Part shown: positions 8,873 through 17,753 of the stretch, piece by piece | Numbering within the stretch: position 1 is the stretch's first letter | Layout of the letters: every line of letters starts with the position of its first letter | DNA from: Bacteroidota bacterium | GTDB taxonomy: Bacteria; Bacteroidota; Bacteroidia; Chitinophagales; Saprospiraceae | Length of the DNA stretch: 32,126 nt | Assembly: GCA_009908745.1 (NCBI GenBank) | Contig: JAAAOU010000481.1 | Span: 1 to 32,126 of the forward strand | Reading direction: 5' to 3' | Notes under the pieces: generated by a model | Told to the model about the DNA's origin: nothing | Database searches by the model: none | Seen by the model: only the letters and a program-made list of their open reading frames with translations | Position numbers and translations under genes: made by a program

Positions 8873-8929
8873 TGCGAGTCTGTTTTATGTTTGCACCCCG
8901 GCACCCCGGAGTATCTAATGTTTGTTGTG

Positions 8930-9661
8930 TTATTGAACAAGCAGGCTCTGCTGCTTAAGGTCTTTCAAATAGGGTTGATAGTATTTTATGCCCCGGTAGA
9001 GCATTTCTTCTACGCCATCCGCTGTAACGGTGGCACCCGAGATACCATCCACTTCGTAGGTGTCATCCTTGGCACCGCCTTTGCGGACTTTGATGGACAC
9101 GTACTCGCCATCGTCGTAGATTTTCTTGCCTTGGAATTGCTTCGCAAAAGCGGGGTTGTCTTTGATTTCAGCACCCAGGCCAGGCGTTTCCCCCTTATGG
9201 TCAAAAGCGGCACCGGCTACCGTATTCAAGTCACTCTTGAGGGCGATGTTACCCCAAATTTCATCCCACAGCCCGTTTCCGCGTACGGACAGGATGTAGA
9301 ATTTTTCACCATCGTGCTCGTAAATGTATACGGGCAAGCGGCGTTCCGGCTCCGGCTTCTTGCGTTCCTTCGCCATGTTGATATCTTCCGCTTTGACGCC
9401 CTCAATAGGCTCGCCTTCCATATTGACGACAGGCTGCTTCATTTCGTCAAAAAGCGCAAGCACTTCCTGGTCAGAAAGCTCGCTCACTTTCTTGCCACCG
9501 GGCAGGTAGTTCTCCACCGCGGTCAGAATAGCCCGCTTGTTGAAGATGTCTTCGTTGGTAGCCGCTTGGCTTTTGGTGGCTTCACGCAGCCCGGTCAAGC
9601 TGATGGCTACCGCTCCTGTGAGGATAAGGATGAATATGATGACATATTTAGTAGACTCCAT
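8930..9661 (-). CDS. nqrC: Na+-translocating NADH:quinone reductase subunit C
   Basis: 243 residues. One N-terminal transmembrane helix (residues ~6-24) anchors a periplasmic FMN-binding domain. The covalent flavin attachment motif SGATVT lies at ~210, where a threonine carries FMN by a phosphoester bond. GNGLWDEIWG and DHKGETPGLGAEI are other conserved NqrC/RnfG blocks. It lies 28 nt after nqrB. Attachment needs the flavin transferase ApbE, which is not in this window. Confidence 0.97.
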   Translation of the reverse strand: MESTKYVIIFILILTGAVAISLTGLREATKSQAATNEDIFNKRAILTAVENYLPGGKKVSELSDQEVLALFDEMKQPVVNMEGEPIEGVKAEDINMAKERKKPEPERRLPVYIYEHDGEKFYILSVRGNGLWDEIWGNIALKSDLNTVAGAAFDHKGETPGLGAEIKDNPAFAKQFQGKKIYDDGEYVSIKVRKGGAKDDTYEVDGISGATVTADGVEEMLYRGIKYYQPYLKDLKQQSLLVQ

Positions 9662-9689
9662 GAGTTCTCTTTTTTTGCTCCTTCAAAAA

Positions 9690-11018
9690 TTACGCTTGTG
9701 CTTGTGCGGGCGCAGGCGCGCTTGTGCCTTCTTCATCTTGCGTTTTGGCTATGGCGGTCAACCGCTTAGCACGGCGCTTGATGTTAGCCTGCAGCACATA
9801 GTGGTCAATCAGCGGCGCAAATACATTCATGAACAAAATCGCCAGCATCCAACCTTCCGGATAAGCTGGGTTGAGCACCCGGACAATCATACCGACAAAA
9901 CCGATGAGGAAACCGTATATCCATTTGCCAGTCGCCGTAGAGGTCGCCGTTACCGGGTCCGTAGCCATGAAGGCCATCGCAAACAAGAAGCTACCCATGT
10001 AGAACTGGTAATACCAAGGTACTTCCATAAATTCGGTAGCCCCCCATGCATTCAGCAACAGTGCCATAAAGGCAGCACCGAACACCATAGATACCATGAT
10101 CTTCCAGTCGGCGATCTTCGTGACAATCAAGAACAAGGTACCGAGAATGATCAACGGCTTGGAGCTTTCGCCAATAGACCCCGGGATGGTACCCCACCAC
10201 ATCTGTGCAGTCGAGTATTCCGCGGTCACCGCCCCCCATCCTTCTTTGGCCGCCAAGGCCAGCGGGGTGGCCCCTGTATAGCCATCGACGACGGCATTAC
10301 CGCCAGCGCCGAAAGTGCTTAGCCCAATCGAGGCAAATATGCTGTCAAAGAATTGGTATACGCCACCGTAGGCTTGGGCGAAGTAACCGCCTTCCGCTGC
10401 CTTTTCTATACCGGCAATCCATACTTCATCTCCAGAGATATAAGTCGGGTAAGCGAAGAATATAAATACGCGGGACAGCAACGCGATGTTGAGGATATTC
10501 ATGCCCGTTCCACCAAATGCTTCTTTGCCAATCCACACGGCAAAAGCGACGGAAACGCCCAGGATCCAAAGCGGGATATCCGGCGGCATGATCAAAGGGA
10601 TCAAAGCCCCGGAGACCAAAAATCCTTCTTCTACCCCGTGCCCTTTTTTGTAGGCATAGTAAAATTCAATGCCCAGGCCGACCACGTGGGTGACGATGAA
10701 GATCGGGATAATCTTGATCAAGCCGTAGATCAGCTTGAGGTGTACGCCTTCCAAAAAACCAGTGTACTCGCCCAAGGCTACAAAGTGCTGATGGCCGATA
10801 TTGTAAGTACCGAACAGGTAAAGCACCTGCAGGGCAATCACCACGTGCACCATCTGCCGTTTCAGGTCCATGCCGTCGCGGATGTGCACGCCGTTTTTAG
10901 TCACCATATTGGGCGTAAATGCAAAGGTGAAGAACGCATCATAAGCCGTGTGCAAAAACGGAGACTTGTCCTTGTCCGGCTCGATCTTCTTGAAGAGGTT
11001 CAATAAGCTCTTTTTCAT
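9690..11018 (-). CDS. nqrB: Na+-translocating NADH:quinone reductase subunit B
   Basis: 442 residues with about ten transmembrane helices. This subunit carries covalent FMN and riboflavin and contributes to the quinone site. Recognisable parts are DGMDLKRQMVHVVIAL near the N-terminus, GYTGATPLALAA (covalent FMN threonine) at about residue 250, and MAFMATDPVTATST near 355. The C-terminus is a non-conserved Ala/Pro/Gln tail (TSAPAPAQAQA). It follows nqrA by 42 nt. Confidence 0.97.
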   Translation of the reverse strand: MKKSLLNLFKKIEPDKDKSPFLHTAYDAFFTFAFTPNMVTKNGVHIRDGMDLKRQMVHVVIALQVLYLFGTYNIGHQHFVALGEYTGFLEGVHLKLIYGLIKIIPIFIVTHVVGLGIEFYYAYKKGHGVEEGFLVSGALIPLIMPPDIPLWILGVSVAFAVWIGKEAFGGTGMNILNIALLSRVFIFFAYPTYISGDEVWIAGIEKAAEGGYFAQAYGGVYQFFDSIFASIGLSTFGAGGNAVVDGYTGATPLALAAKEGWGAVTAEYSTAQMWWGTIPGSIGESSKPLIILGTLFLIVTKIADWKIMVSMVFGAAFMALLLNAWGATEFMEVPWYYQFYMGSFLFAMAFMATDPVTATSTATGKWIYGFLIGFVGMIVRVLNPAYPEGWMLAILFMNVFAPLIDHYVLQANIKRRAKRLTAIAKTQDEEGTSAPAPAQAQA

Positions 11019-11060
11019 ATCTCTATTATAGTGAGATTCTCGAAAGTTATTTATTACAAA

Positions 11061-12719
11061 TTAAGCTTGTTCACGCATTGTATCCAAGCCTTGCCGCAGA
11101 ATCTGCTGTACCGGCTGCTTAGATACACAAACAAACTCACACAGGGCAACGTCTTCTTCTACCAATTCGGGCAGCCCTAAGCCCTCCATTTGTTCGAAGT
11201 CGCCAATCAAAATGGACTTCATCAACTCCTGTGGATAAACATCCATTGGTGTCACGGCCTCATAATTGCCCGTCACCACAAAGGCGCGGCGCTCACCGTG
11301 CATATTGGTCTCTGCCTTGAACTTCATGTTCGGAATAATGGCAGAAGGGAATGTATTGGAAACACTCGGCGTGTTGAAAGAAGGCAGCAACCAGCCAAAC
11401 AGGGCGTAGTCGTCTCCTTCTTCTACCACCGTGAGTTGATCGTCGTAGAAATTGAGGTAGTCATCCTCGGCTTTGCGCTTGCCAGACAGCACATCACCGG
11501 AGATGTAGCGGACGTGGTCGTTCTTGAGGTTGCCTTTTACCAAGTCGCTGACTTTAGCGCCTATCTTAGTCTTGACGTAAGCCGGCTTTTCGAGCTCAGC
11601 ACCAGCCAAGGCAACCACCCGCGTAGCGTCGTAGCGGCGCTCTGTGAAGATTTTACCCAGGGTAATCACCTCCTGAACGCCCAGCGTCCATACTTTGCTA
11701 TTAAGGCTGACTGGCTTGATGTGGTGAATCTGCACACCTACATTACCAGCGGGGTGCTTGCCGTGGAACCACCGCTTGCTGACATTTTCTGCTTCGGTAA
11801 AGGCTTTGTGCGGCTGCTTGTCTTTGCGCGCGTCCAGCCCCAAGTACACTTGACCGCTCGTAAGCTTCGTCAGCACATTTAGCCCTTCTTGGAAAGCCGC
11901 TTCCGACCCCTCGACAACGAAATTAAGGTCCGGTGCGAGCGGGGCGGTGTCGAAGGTAGAAATGAAAATGTCGCGGGGCACTTCACTGACGTCCGCCACA
12001 ATATCAAAGGGGCGTTGACGGAACAACGTCCACGCGCCTGCGTCGAGCAGATAATCCACCAGTGCGCTGCGGTCTGCATTCTGATAATCGAAAGCTTCCA
12101 GCTCGCGGTACTGCTGCTCTTTATCTGCCAGTATAGTCACCGCCGTGATGGCACGCTTAGCGCCGCGCTCTACCGCAATGACCTCGCCGCTTACCGGGGC
12201 TACCCACTTGATTTCGGGGCGCTTTTTGTCATAAAACAGGTGGTCACCTGCCTTTACTTCCGCTCCCTGATCCACTACCATCTTGGGAATGGGGGAAATA
12301 CCGATAAAATTGGGCGGTTGTACCGCGTAGGTTGTTGCCTGTACGCTGTCATCAATTTGCGGCTCTGCTTCGCCTTCCAGCAAAATATCGTGACCCCGGC
12401 GCAGTACATAAACGGGCTCGGATTCGTCAACGTATTCGGGTAGGCTGGGCTTGAACAAATTGCCGAAAAAACCACCGCTCGAAGCAGTAGAGTTGCTTTC
12501 CCCGTCTTCGGATATGCCAATCTGCTTCGCTTCGATAGCCAACAGGTTGTCAGAAACCTGCACGACCAGGAAAAAGAAAATAAGTACAGCGACTGCTATC
12601 AGGGAGTAGGTCAAGATAGAGCTAGACCCCGCACCTGTACCGCCCTCCTGTGCCAGCAGCATGGTAGTAACACACAGGGCAAAGAGGGTGAAAATCGCCT
12701 TACTTGCTGTTTGTTTCAT
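11061..12719 (-). CDS. nqrA: NqrA with an N-terminal membrane extension
   Basis: Quinone-binding peripheral subunit of Na+-NQR, first gene of the operon. The NqrA body begins around residue 102 (YVLRRGHDILLEGEAE) and includes HLFYDKKRPEIKWVAPVSGEV and the typical C-terminal LVEEDVALCEFVC. Total length is 552, whereas NqrA is normally about 450. The extra ~100 residues contain a signal-peptide-like stretch (AIFTLFALCVTTMLLAQ, ~9-24), a strong transmembrane helix (~35-55) and a Ser/Gly-rich linker. If the first segment is cleaved or spans the membrane, the NqrA domain would still face the cytoplasm, anchored by its own helix. The frame is continuous, so this looks like a real fusion rather than a mis-start. 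Confidence 0.95.
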   Translation of the reverse strand: MKQTASKAIFTLFALCVTTMLLAQEGGTGAGSSSILTYSLIAVAVLIFFFLVVQVSDNLLAIEAKQIGISEDGESNSTASSGGFFGNLFKPSLPEYVDESEPVYVLRRGHDILLEGEAEPQIDDSVQATTYAVQPPNFIGISPIPKMVVDQGAEVKAGDHLFYDKKRPEIKWVAPVSGEVIAVERGAKRAITAVTILADKEQQYRELEAFDYQNADRSALVDYLLDAGAWTLFRQRPFDIVADVSEVPRDIFISTFDTAPLAPDLNFVVEGSEAAFQEGLNVLTKLTSGQVYLGLDARKDKQPHKAFTEAENVSKRWFHGKHPAGNVGVQIHHIKPVSLNSKVWTLGVQEVITLGKIFTERRYDATRVVALAGAELEKPAYVKTKIGAKVSDLVKGNLKNDHVRYISGDVLSGKRKAEDDYLNFYDDQLTVVEEGDDYALFGWLLPSFNTPSVSNTFPSAIIPNMKFKAETNMHGERRAFVVTGNYEAVTPMDVYPQELMKSILIGDFEQMEGLGLPELVEEDVALCEFVCVSKQPVQQILRQGLDTMREQA

Positions 12720-12797
12720 CCTGTTTTATTGTTTGTTGCTCGTCTGCTTGTTTATTGCAGACCGGTTCTCGTTGATTATGCTTCTCGAAAATCACCG

Positions 12798-12805
12798 CAA
12801 ATATA
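12798..12805 (-). promoter_or_regulatory. Candidate -7 box upstream of nqrA
   Basis: On the minus strand the sequence TATATTTG fits the Bacteroidota -7 consensus TAnnTTTG, about 80 nt before the nqrA start. The region about 20 nt further upstream is a T-run rather than a clean TTTG -33 box, so the call is tentative. Confidence 0.4.
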
Positions 12806-12988
12806 GAAACCTTTCACCCTAAAAAAGAAGTGGGCGTTTACTTTAGTTGAGTACTTTGGTTTATTTAGATTTATTCTAAATAGAGCCATAGTAGATTTAA
12901 AATCAATAAGTTACAGAAGCTTTTGCTGCAGCCGCGAGCCCAGTACAGGTTTAAAAGTGGACTTCGCTGACGGCTTATCTTTCTTTCG

Positions 12989-13642
12989 CTAATATTGACG
13001 ACCTGAAGCACCGTTTTGTTCGTGCGAAAGCCCCGAATTGACGCGTAGTTGATAATCGCGCCACCAATCGTGCAGCGCCACAGCCGCAATAGCCGTGTAA
13101 ATGACCATGAGCAAAGCGAAAAGATAAGCCCCCCGGCTCGCGTACAGGCCTACATAAACCGCATCGACGACCACCCAGTACGCCCAGTTATCTAGTACCT
13201 TACGGACCAACAAGAATGTGGCCAGAACGGAAAATACGGTAGTCCCGGCGTCCCAGTAAGTAGCCGCCGCGGGCGTGTAAGCGTCAAAAAAGTAGCCAAA
13301 CCCCAACGCTGCGGCTCCTCCGCCCAGCAATACCCAGACGTGTTCCCGCCAGGCGAGCCGGCGTATTGGCGCCTCCCCGCCCCCCTTGCCGCTGTAGGCC
13401 CACTCGTACCAGCCTACCACCGCCATAACCACATAGAAGACCTGCAGCAGCGCATCCAGATACAACTCATAGAAAGCGTACGAAGCGTACGCCCACAGGC
13501 TGCAGCTGATGATGCCCCACAACCAGCACCAGATATTGCCGCGGGCCGCCAGAAAGACATAGACGAGCGCGGTCAGGGTGGCAACCCAGTCTATCCAGCT
13601 TAGGGCTACGGCTTGTTCGTAAAGCGTATTGAGTGCTTCCAT
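12989..13642 (-). CDS. pnuC: PnuC-type nicotinamide riboside transporter
   Basis: 217 residues, about seven hydrophobic segments. Family signatures are the N-terminal WIDWVATLTALVYVFLAARGNIWCWLWGIISC, the Q-V-F-Y-V-x2-AVVGWYEW block at ~67-83, and NWAYWVVVDAVYVGLYASRG near 155. PnuC proteins carry out facilitated uptake of nicotinamide riboside for NAD synthesis. Some Bacteroidota homologues (PnuT) take up thiamine instead, but no TPP riboswitch fits in the 88-nt upstream gap. A good AAGGAG ribosome site precedes the ATG. Placement just upstream of the NADH-oxidising Nqr operon may be coincidence. Confidence 0.9.
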   Translation of the reverse strand: MEALNTLYEQAVALSWIDWVATLTALVYVFLAARGNIWCWLWGIISCSLWAYASYAFYELYLDALLQVFYVVMAVVGWYEWAYSGKGGGEAPIRRLAWREHVWVLLGGGAAALGFGYFFDAYTPAAATYWDAGTTVFSVLATFLLVRKVLDNWAYWVVVDAVYVGLYASRGAYLFALLMVIYTAIAAVALHDWWRDYQLRVNSGLSHEQNGASGRQY

Positions 13643-13663
13643 AGTTCTCCTTCAAAGATACGA

Positions 13664-13696
13664 AAAGGCTTACGCGCCCATTGCCCGTAAGCCTTT
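13664..13696 (-). terminator. Terminator after the PorE-like gene
   Basis: aaaggcttacg and cgtaagccttt give a perfect 11-bp stem with an 11-nt loop, about 35 nt past the stop of the PorE-like gene. Read on minus it runs into TTTTCGTATCTTT. It separates that gene from pnuC. Confidence 0.75.
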
Positions 13697-13729
13697 CCCC
13701 GCTCTAAAGTGTGATTGCCGATTGATCAA

Positions 13730-16300
13730 TTATTTCACCAGCTCGAACTTATACTGTATCGTTTTCATGAGCTGCATGCCGTTCTCGTCGGTCTCTTCCA
13801 GGAAGATATCGATATCAATCGTTTCCGACTCTTCCTTTTCGGAGCTGTCGAAGATAATGGGCAAGCGGCCCTTTTCGCCGGGCTGGAAAGTCTCGCCGGT
13901 GAGGTCTTCCTCAAAAGAAGTGCAGTCACAGGCAGAGATCAAGTCGATGGTGAAGGGCACCTCGCCGGCGTTGTAGAAGATGAAGGTGTGCTTGCGCTTT
14001 TCGCCTTTGCGCACCTTGCCGAAGTCGAGCGACTCTTGCGTGAATTTGATCACGGGCTTTTTGTTGCCTTGATCCACTACCGGCATACTGCCCCGGTCTT
14101 TGCCTTTTTCGACCTTCTCTTTTTTCTTGATCCGCTTGATGGTGATCACCTTTGGGCCTTCCAGTATTTTGAATTCCGTACGGCGGTTGAGGCTGTGCGC
14201 TGCTTCCTGCTGCTCTTCGGTTTCCAACTCATCGATAAACTCGCCGGTCAGCACATCACCTTCCTCCAAGAAATCGTAGCGCCCTGCCTTGAGGGTACTC
14301 ACGGTTTGCGGTTGGTTCTCGCCGTAGCCTTTCGCCACAATACGGTCGCGGTCAATGCCTTCGCGTACCAGCCAGCGGCGGGCGGATTCGGCGCGGCGCT
14401 GCGAGAGGTCTTCGTTGTAATTGTCGTCGCCGCGGTTATCCGTGTGGGAGCTAAGTTCGATGACCATGTCCGGATACTCCATCATGAGACCGTATACCAC
14501 CTGCAGATCGCTTTCCGCCTCTTCCTGAATGCGGTCATCGTCAAATTCGTACAGGATGTTTTCCAGTACAATCGGCTCCTTTTCATATATGGTATCAAAC
14601 TTCGGCTCGGGCGGGGGCACCGGCTTGGCTTCTAGGTAAAAACGGTGTTCCAGTGATTTGGACTCGGTCACCCCTACTGTATTCAGGCGCACCGTATCGG
14701 GGTAGTAGTCCGGGTGCGTGCCGATCAACAGGTACTCGGTTTCCAGTGCTAGGTCAAAGCCGACTACGTTGCTCTTATCCCCCGTAGGCTGTGAGTTAGG
14801 CTTGCCTTTCGTAGGCACAAGGTTTACCGTTGCACCCGTCAGCGGCTTTTTGTCTTTGGTGAAAGTCCCCACTACGATATCGACTACGATACGGGCGATA
14901 TCCACCGTGAAGAGGTCGTCACAGCAAGTCCGCCCGTAAGCAGAGCGCCCGCCTTCGGGGCGGTTGGACGTCAGCATGCCAAAGTAGCCTTCATCGTCCA
15001 GTGTGAAGGACTTGTCGTCGTAGCTTGTATTGTAGCCGCGGCCCATGTTGAGTACCGGCGACCAGTCGGAGCCATCCCAAGTGGAGTAAAACAGGTCAAA
15101 GCCGCCCAAGCCCGGGTGGGTAGTGGAAGCAAAGTACAGGTTCCCCTCGCGGTAGTAGGGCGTCACTTCGTCCCCCGGTCCGTTGATGGTAGCGCCAAGG
15201 TTGACGGGGTTGTTGTACTCCCCTTCGCCTATGCGGGTCGCGTAGTAGAGGTCGTAGCCGCCGTAGCCGCCTTCCATGTCAGAAGCAAAGAACAGCACCT
15301 GCTTGCCAAAGAGCTCGCCCGGTGCCGGGTGCTTAGCCAGGTATTCCCCATTGATGCCTTTGATTTCGTTGGCCCCTTGCCAGCTGCCGCCGCCGTCTAC
15401 GCTGTAGAAGAGTTTGCTTTCTTCCAGCGTATTGCCTTGCAGCTTGGCACGGGTAAAGTACATGGTACGCCCGTCTTTAGACAGTGCTACATTACTATTA
15501 TGATATTCAGGCCGGTTGACCTCGCCGCCGAGCGGTTGGCGTTCACCCCACTCGCTATCGTCGCGGGTAGCTTTGAAAATGAGGGCGTATTTGTTGACCT
15601 CCTCTTCCCCGCCTTTGTCGTTTTTCTTGTCTTTTTTCTTGTCGCTTTTGGCATCTGAGCGGGTACTGCTGCCGCTATCCGCGCCTTCTTCCCCACCGGA
15701 CTCCAGCTCCATATAGATAACGTCATCGGCATCGAAGCCGGCGAAGTAGACCTCGTTGCCCTGCTTGGCCAGCGCGGGCGTATACTCCGAGGTTTTCATG
15801 TTGATGTCGCGGCCGGCAAAATCGACAGAAACGCCTTTTAGGTTCTCGGGAAGCTCCTGCCCCAGCTCGATACCCGCCATTTCGTTCTTTGCCAGTGTCT
15901 CTAGGCTGTCACCGGGGTTGGTTTTGAGGAACTGCTCGAATTCCGGTATGGCGTCCTCGTACTTCTCATTGATTTTGAGCAGGCGGCCGTAGGTAAAGCG
16001 CAGGTGGTCTTTCTCGCCTTCCTCGGCGCGGCGCAGGATGCTGCGGTAGGTCCGTTCTGCCGAGCGGTAGTCGCGAATGCGGAACTCCAGGTAAGCGATG
16101 GTATCCCGCAGGCTATCTTCACCCCGGTCATCGTAGGCCGTTTCGAAGCGTTCCAGCGCGTTGATGAAGTCGTTATTGGCATAAGCCTTCCGCGCGGCTT
16201 TCAGGTTTTCTTCGTAAGAAGACTGCGTAATGGGCTGCGCCTGCAGCATCCCCCCTCCCAAAAAGCCGAATGTGAGCAGAAGTATCAGTGCGTTTTTCAT
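13730..16300 (-). CDS. PorE-like OmpA-family protein with C-terminal DUF1573-like domain
   Basis: I start it at the ATG at 16300 (MKNALILLLTFGFLGGGMLQAQ, a clean signal peptide); the track start adds 31 arginine-rich residues unlikely to be translated. The protein has 856 residues. In order: TPR-like helices (~25-150), a PD40/WD40-like beta propeller (~165-470, with repeated YF.S...GG.G.FDLFYS blocks), a carboxypeptidase-regulatory-like domain (VVGTFTKDKKPLTGATVNL), and an OmpA peptidoglycan-binding domain (ELSSHTDNRGDDNYNEDLSQRRAESARRWL...RIVAKGYGENQP). Last comes a DUF1573-like Ig fold (LDFGKVRKGEKRKHTFIFYNAGEVPF). The first four domains match PorE, which links the type IX secretion machinery to peptidoglycan. 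Unlike PorE there is no lipobox cysteine, and the DUF1573 tail is extra. Confidence 0.9.
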   Translation of the reverse strand: MKNALILLLTFGFLGGGMLQAQPITQSSYEENLKAARKAYANNDFINALERFETAYDDRGEDSLRDTIAYLEFRIRDYRSAERTYRSILRRAEEGEKDHLRFTYGRLLKINEKYEDAIPEFEQFLKTNPGDSLETLAKNEMAGIELGQELPENLKGVSVDFAGRDINMKTSEYTPALAKQGNEVYFAGFDADDVIYMELESGGEEGADSGSSTRSDAKSDKKKDKKNDKGGEEEVNKYALIFKATRDDSEWGERQPLGGEVNRPEYHNSNVALSKDGRTMYFTRAKLQGNTLEESKLFYSVDGGGSWQGANEIKGINGEYLAKHPAPGELFGKQVLFFASDMEGGYGGYDLYYATRIGEGEYNNPVNLGATINGPGDEVTPYYREGNLYFASTTHPGLGGFDLFYSTWDGSDWSPVLNMGRGYNTSYDDKSFTLDDEGYFGMLTSNRPEGGRSAYGRTCCDDLFTVDIARIVVDIVVGTFTKDKKPLTGATVNLVPTKGKPNSQPTGDKSNVVGFDLALETEYLLIGTHPDYYPDTVRLNTVGVTESKSLEHRFYLEAKPVPPPEPKFDTIYEKEPIVLENILYEFDDDRIQEEAESDLQVVYGLMMEYPDMVIELSSHTDNRGDDNYNEDLSQRRAESARRWLVREGIDRDRIVAKGYGENQPQTVSTLKAGRYDFLEEGDVLTGEFIDELETEEQQEAAHSLNRRTEFKILEGPKVITIKRIKKKEKVEKGKDRGSMPVVDQGNKKPVIKFTQESLDFGKVRKGEKRKHTFIFYNAGEVPFTIDLISACDCTSFEEDLTGETFQPGEKGRLPIIFDSSEKEESETIDIDIFLEETDENGMQLMKTIQYKFELVK

Positions 16301-16458
16301 AAATAGCTTTGGTAGTTTGATGCGCTGACTGCTTTGCGGAAAGCAGCTTGCTCGCCGCCGCTTTCGGTCGATTCGCAGCGGTAGCCAGCACACGAAATAA
16401 TGTATCTTTATATAAACGACACTTGCGGGCCGATCTTTTTTAAAATTTTGTTAAAACA

Positions 16459-17556
16459 CTAGAGTTCCGGGCAAAGGATAGCGGGCTTGATCTCCGGCTC
16501 CTTGTAAATCTTGAAGATGTAGAAAGCCGCGATCTCGAACGCCCCTTGGTAGTCCGTGGCTACGTTGTACTCGGAGACGTTCACGTCAAAAGCGGCCGCT
16601 ACCCGCAACGGGCCGTAATCTAGCCCAGCCAGTACCTTGGCTGCATCGCCTACCCGGTAGCCAAGGCCAAAGTGCAGTTTGGTCTCTTGGTCCGGTTTGA
16701 AATCTTTCAGGTCGTAGCCCATCCAGCCCTGCAGGTTGATTTCCCGTGCACCAGACACGGTTTGGAACATCGCCGTAGGCGCGGCGGACCACTTTTTGTT
16801 CAGTGCCCACTCGTAGCGGGCGTGGGCCGTGATGAGCATACCGCGCCGGCTGAGGTCGTTGTTGCCGGTGCCTTGGGTGCCGAACAGGTACTCCGGGTTG
16901 TTAATACGCCCGAATGCCAAGCCGACTTCGACATTATCGAAATCGTCGTCTAGCTTGGATTTGAACAGCAGGCCAGCGCGTAAGTCTAGGTAGTTGGTTT
17001 CTATGTCGTTCTGTTCGCCTCGCATCTGATTTGGATTCGTCGTCCCTGCCCCGCCACCTTGGAGAACCGGGTCATTTACCTCTTCTATAAATCCTCCATT
17101 TTCAAACTGGCTTGCCAGCCTTACGTTCCGCGAATTCAGGCTGCGGTTGATGCTGCCACCCTGCAGGCCCAGCGTCAGTACAGAGTTGCCGTCTTTACCC
17201 AGCCCTAGGTGGTAGGCGACAGACAGCATGTTCTGGTTGGTAATGAAATTCAGCGAGCCGGAGCGGTCCTGAATCAGCGTAGCGCCAACCCCTACCCAGT
17301 CCTGATCGCGGAAGCCCCGGATGATAGGCGCATCCACGTAGCCGCCGGGCGTATTGTAGCCCCGCTCGGAATTGACGGCCCACCACTGCCCGCGGTAAAT
17401 GCCCCCTACGCGCACGGAGCCGAAGAAGGCACCGGTATTGGCGGGGTTCAGCGAGAGCGGCGACATATTAAACAAGGTGTAGTGCAGGTCTTGCGCGGAC
17501 AAGCTTCCTAAGAAGGAGCAGCAAAAAAATAAGAGTAGAGGTTTTACTAGCTTCAT
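16459..17556 (-). CDS. PorP/SprF family type IX secretion membrane protein
   Basis: 365 residues. Signal peptide (LLLFFCCSFLGSLSAQ), then the family's N-terminal signature: HYTLFNMSPLSLNPANTGAFFGSVRVGGIYRGQWWAV, and later FITNQNMLSVAYHLGL. The rest is an alternating-strand, glycine-rich outer-membrane beta barrel. PorP/SprF proteins accompany type IX secretion; many copies are substrate-specific partners for gliding-type or B-type CTD cargo. It is followed, 158 nt later, by the PorE-like OmpA gene, a common PorP-OmpA pairing in Bacteroidota. No large secreted cargo gene is adjacent on the upstream side. Confidence 0.93.
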   Translation of the reverse strand: MKLVKPLLLFFCCSFLGSLSAQDLHYTLFNMSPLSLNPANTGAFFGSVRVGGIYRGQWWAVNSERGYNTPGGYVDAPIIRGFRDQDWVGVGATLIQDRSGSLNFITNQNMLSVAYHLGLGKDGNSVLTLGLQGGSINRSLNSRNVRLASQFENGGFIEEVNDPVLQGGGAGTTNPNQMRGEQNDIETNYLDLRAGLLFKSKLDDDFDNVEVGLAFGRINNPEYLFGTQGTGNNDLSRRGMLITAHARYEWALNKKWSAAPTAMFQTVSGAREINLQGWMGYDLKDFKPDQETKLHFGLGYRVGDAAKVLAGLDYGPLRVAAAFDVNVSEYNVATDYQGAFEIAAFYIFKIYKEPEIKPAILCPEL

Positions 17557-17581
17557 AGAGTTCTATTGTTTTGGCTGGTTT

Positions 17582-17610
17582 GGGAAGCGCTGCGACTAGC
17601 GCCGTTTCCC
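17582..17610 (-). other. Hairpin in the 5' leader of the PorP/SprF gene
   Basis: gggaagcgct and agcgc...ttccc pair as a 10-bp stem with a small right-side bulge (ccgt) and a 6-nt loop. It lies between a candidate -7 box and the start codon. No T-run follows, so it is a leader structure rather than an obvious terminator. Confidence 0.5.
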
Positions 17611-17644
17611 ATAGTCGAAGCCGAAAGATAATTTTTTTCTCCCA

Positions 17645-17652
17645 CAAAAGTA
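17645..17652 (-). promoter_or_regulatory. Candidate -7 box upstream of PorP/SprF
   Basis: On minus the sequence TACTTTTG fits TAnnTTTG, about 90 nt before the start codon. A TTG lies only about 13 nt upstream, shorter than the usual 17-23 nt spacing, so confidence is low. Confidence 0.3.
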
Positions 17653-17753
17653 TAAAAACTGCGGGCAAGTTAGAGCTTATGCCCCATCCCCCAATAGCAT
17701 GCGCCTGAATTTTCTCCCTGATAGCCGACAAAAGGTCAAAATCCGCTGCCCGT

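Noticed and set aside
8891-9769. 292-residue plus-strand ORF
   Set aside because: Antisense to nqrC, which has its covalent FMN motif and operon context.
12871-13089. 72-residue minus ORF downstream of and overlapping the pnuC end
   Set aside because: Out of frame with pnuC, no family signature and a low-complexity end; likely chance.
13643-13729. Possible TPP riboswitch ahead of pnuC
   Set aside because: The 87-nt gap is mostly occupied by the upstream gene's terminator, and the conserved thi-box sequences are absent.
13715-14635. 306-residue plus-strand ORF
   Set aside because: It lies wholly antisense to the OmpA/DUF1573 part of the PorE-like gene, whose domains are clear; the plus frame is a GC-rich shadow without recognisable motifs.
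17468-17731. 87-residue minus ORF
   Set aside because: Overlaps the PorP/SprF start in another frame and spans its probable promoter and leader hairpin.
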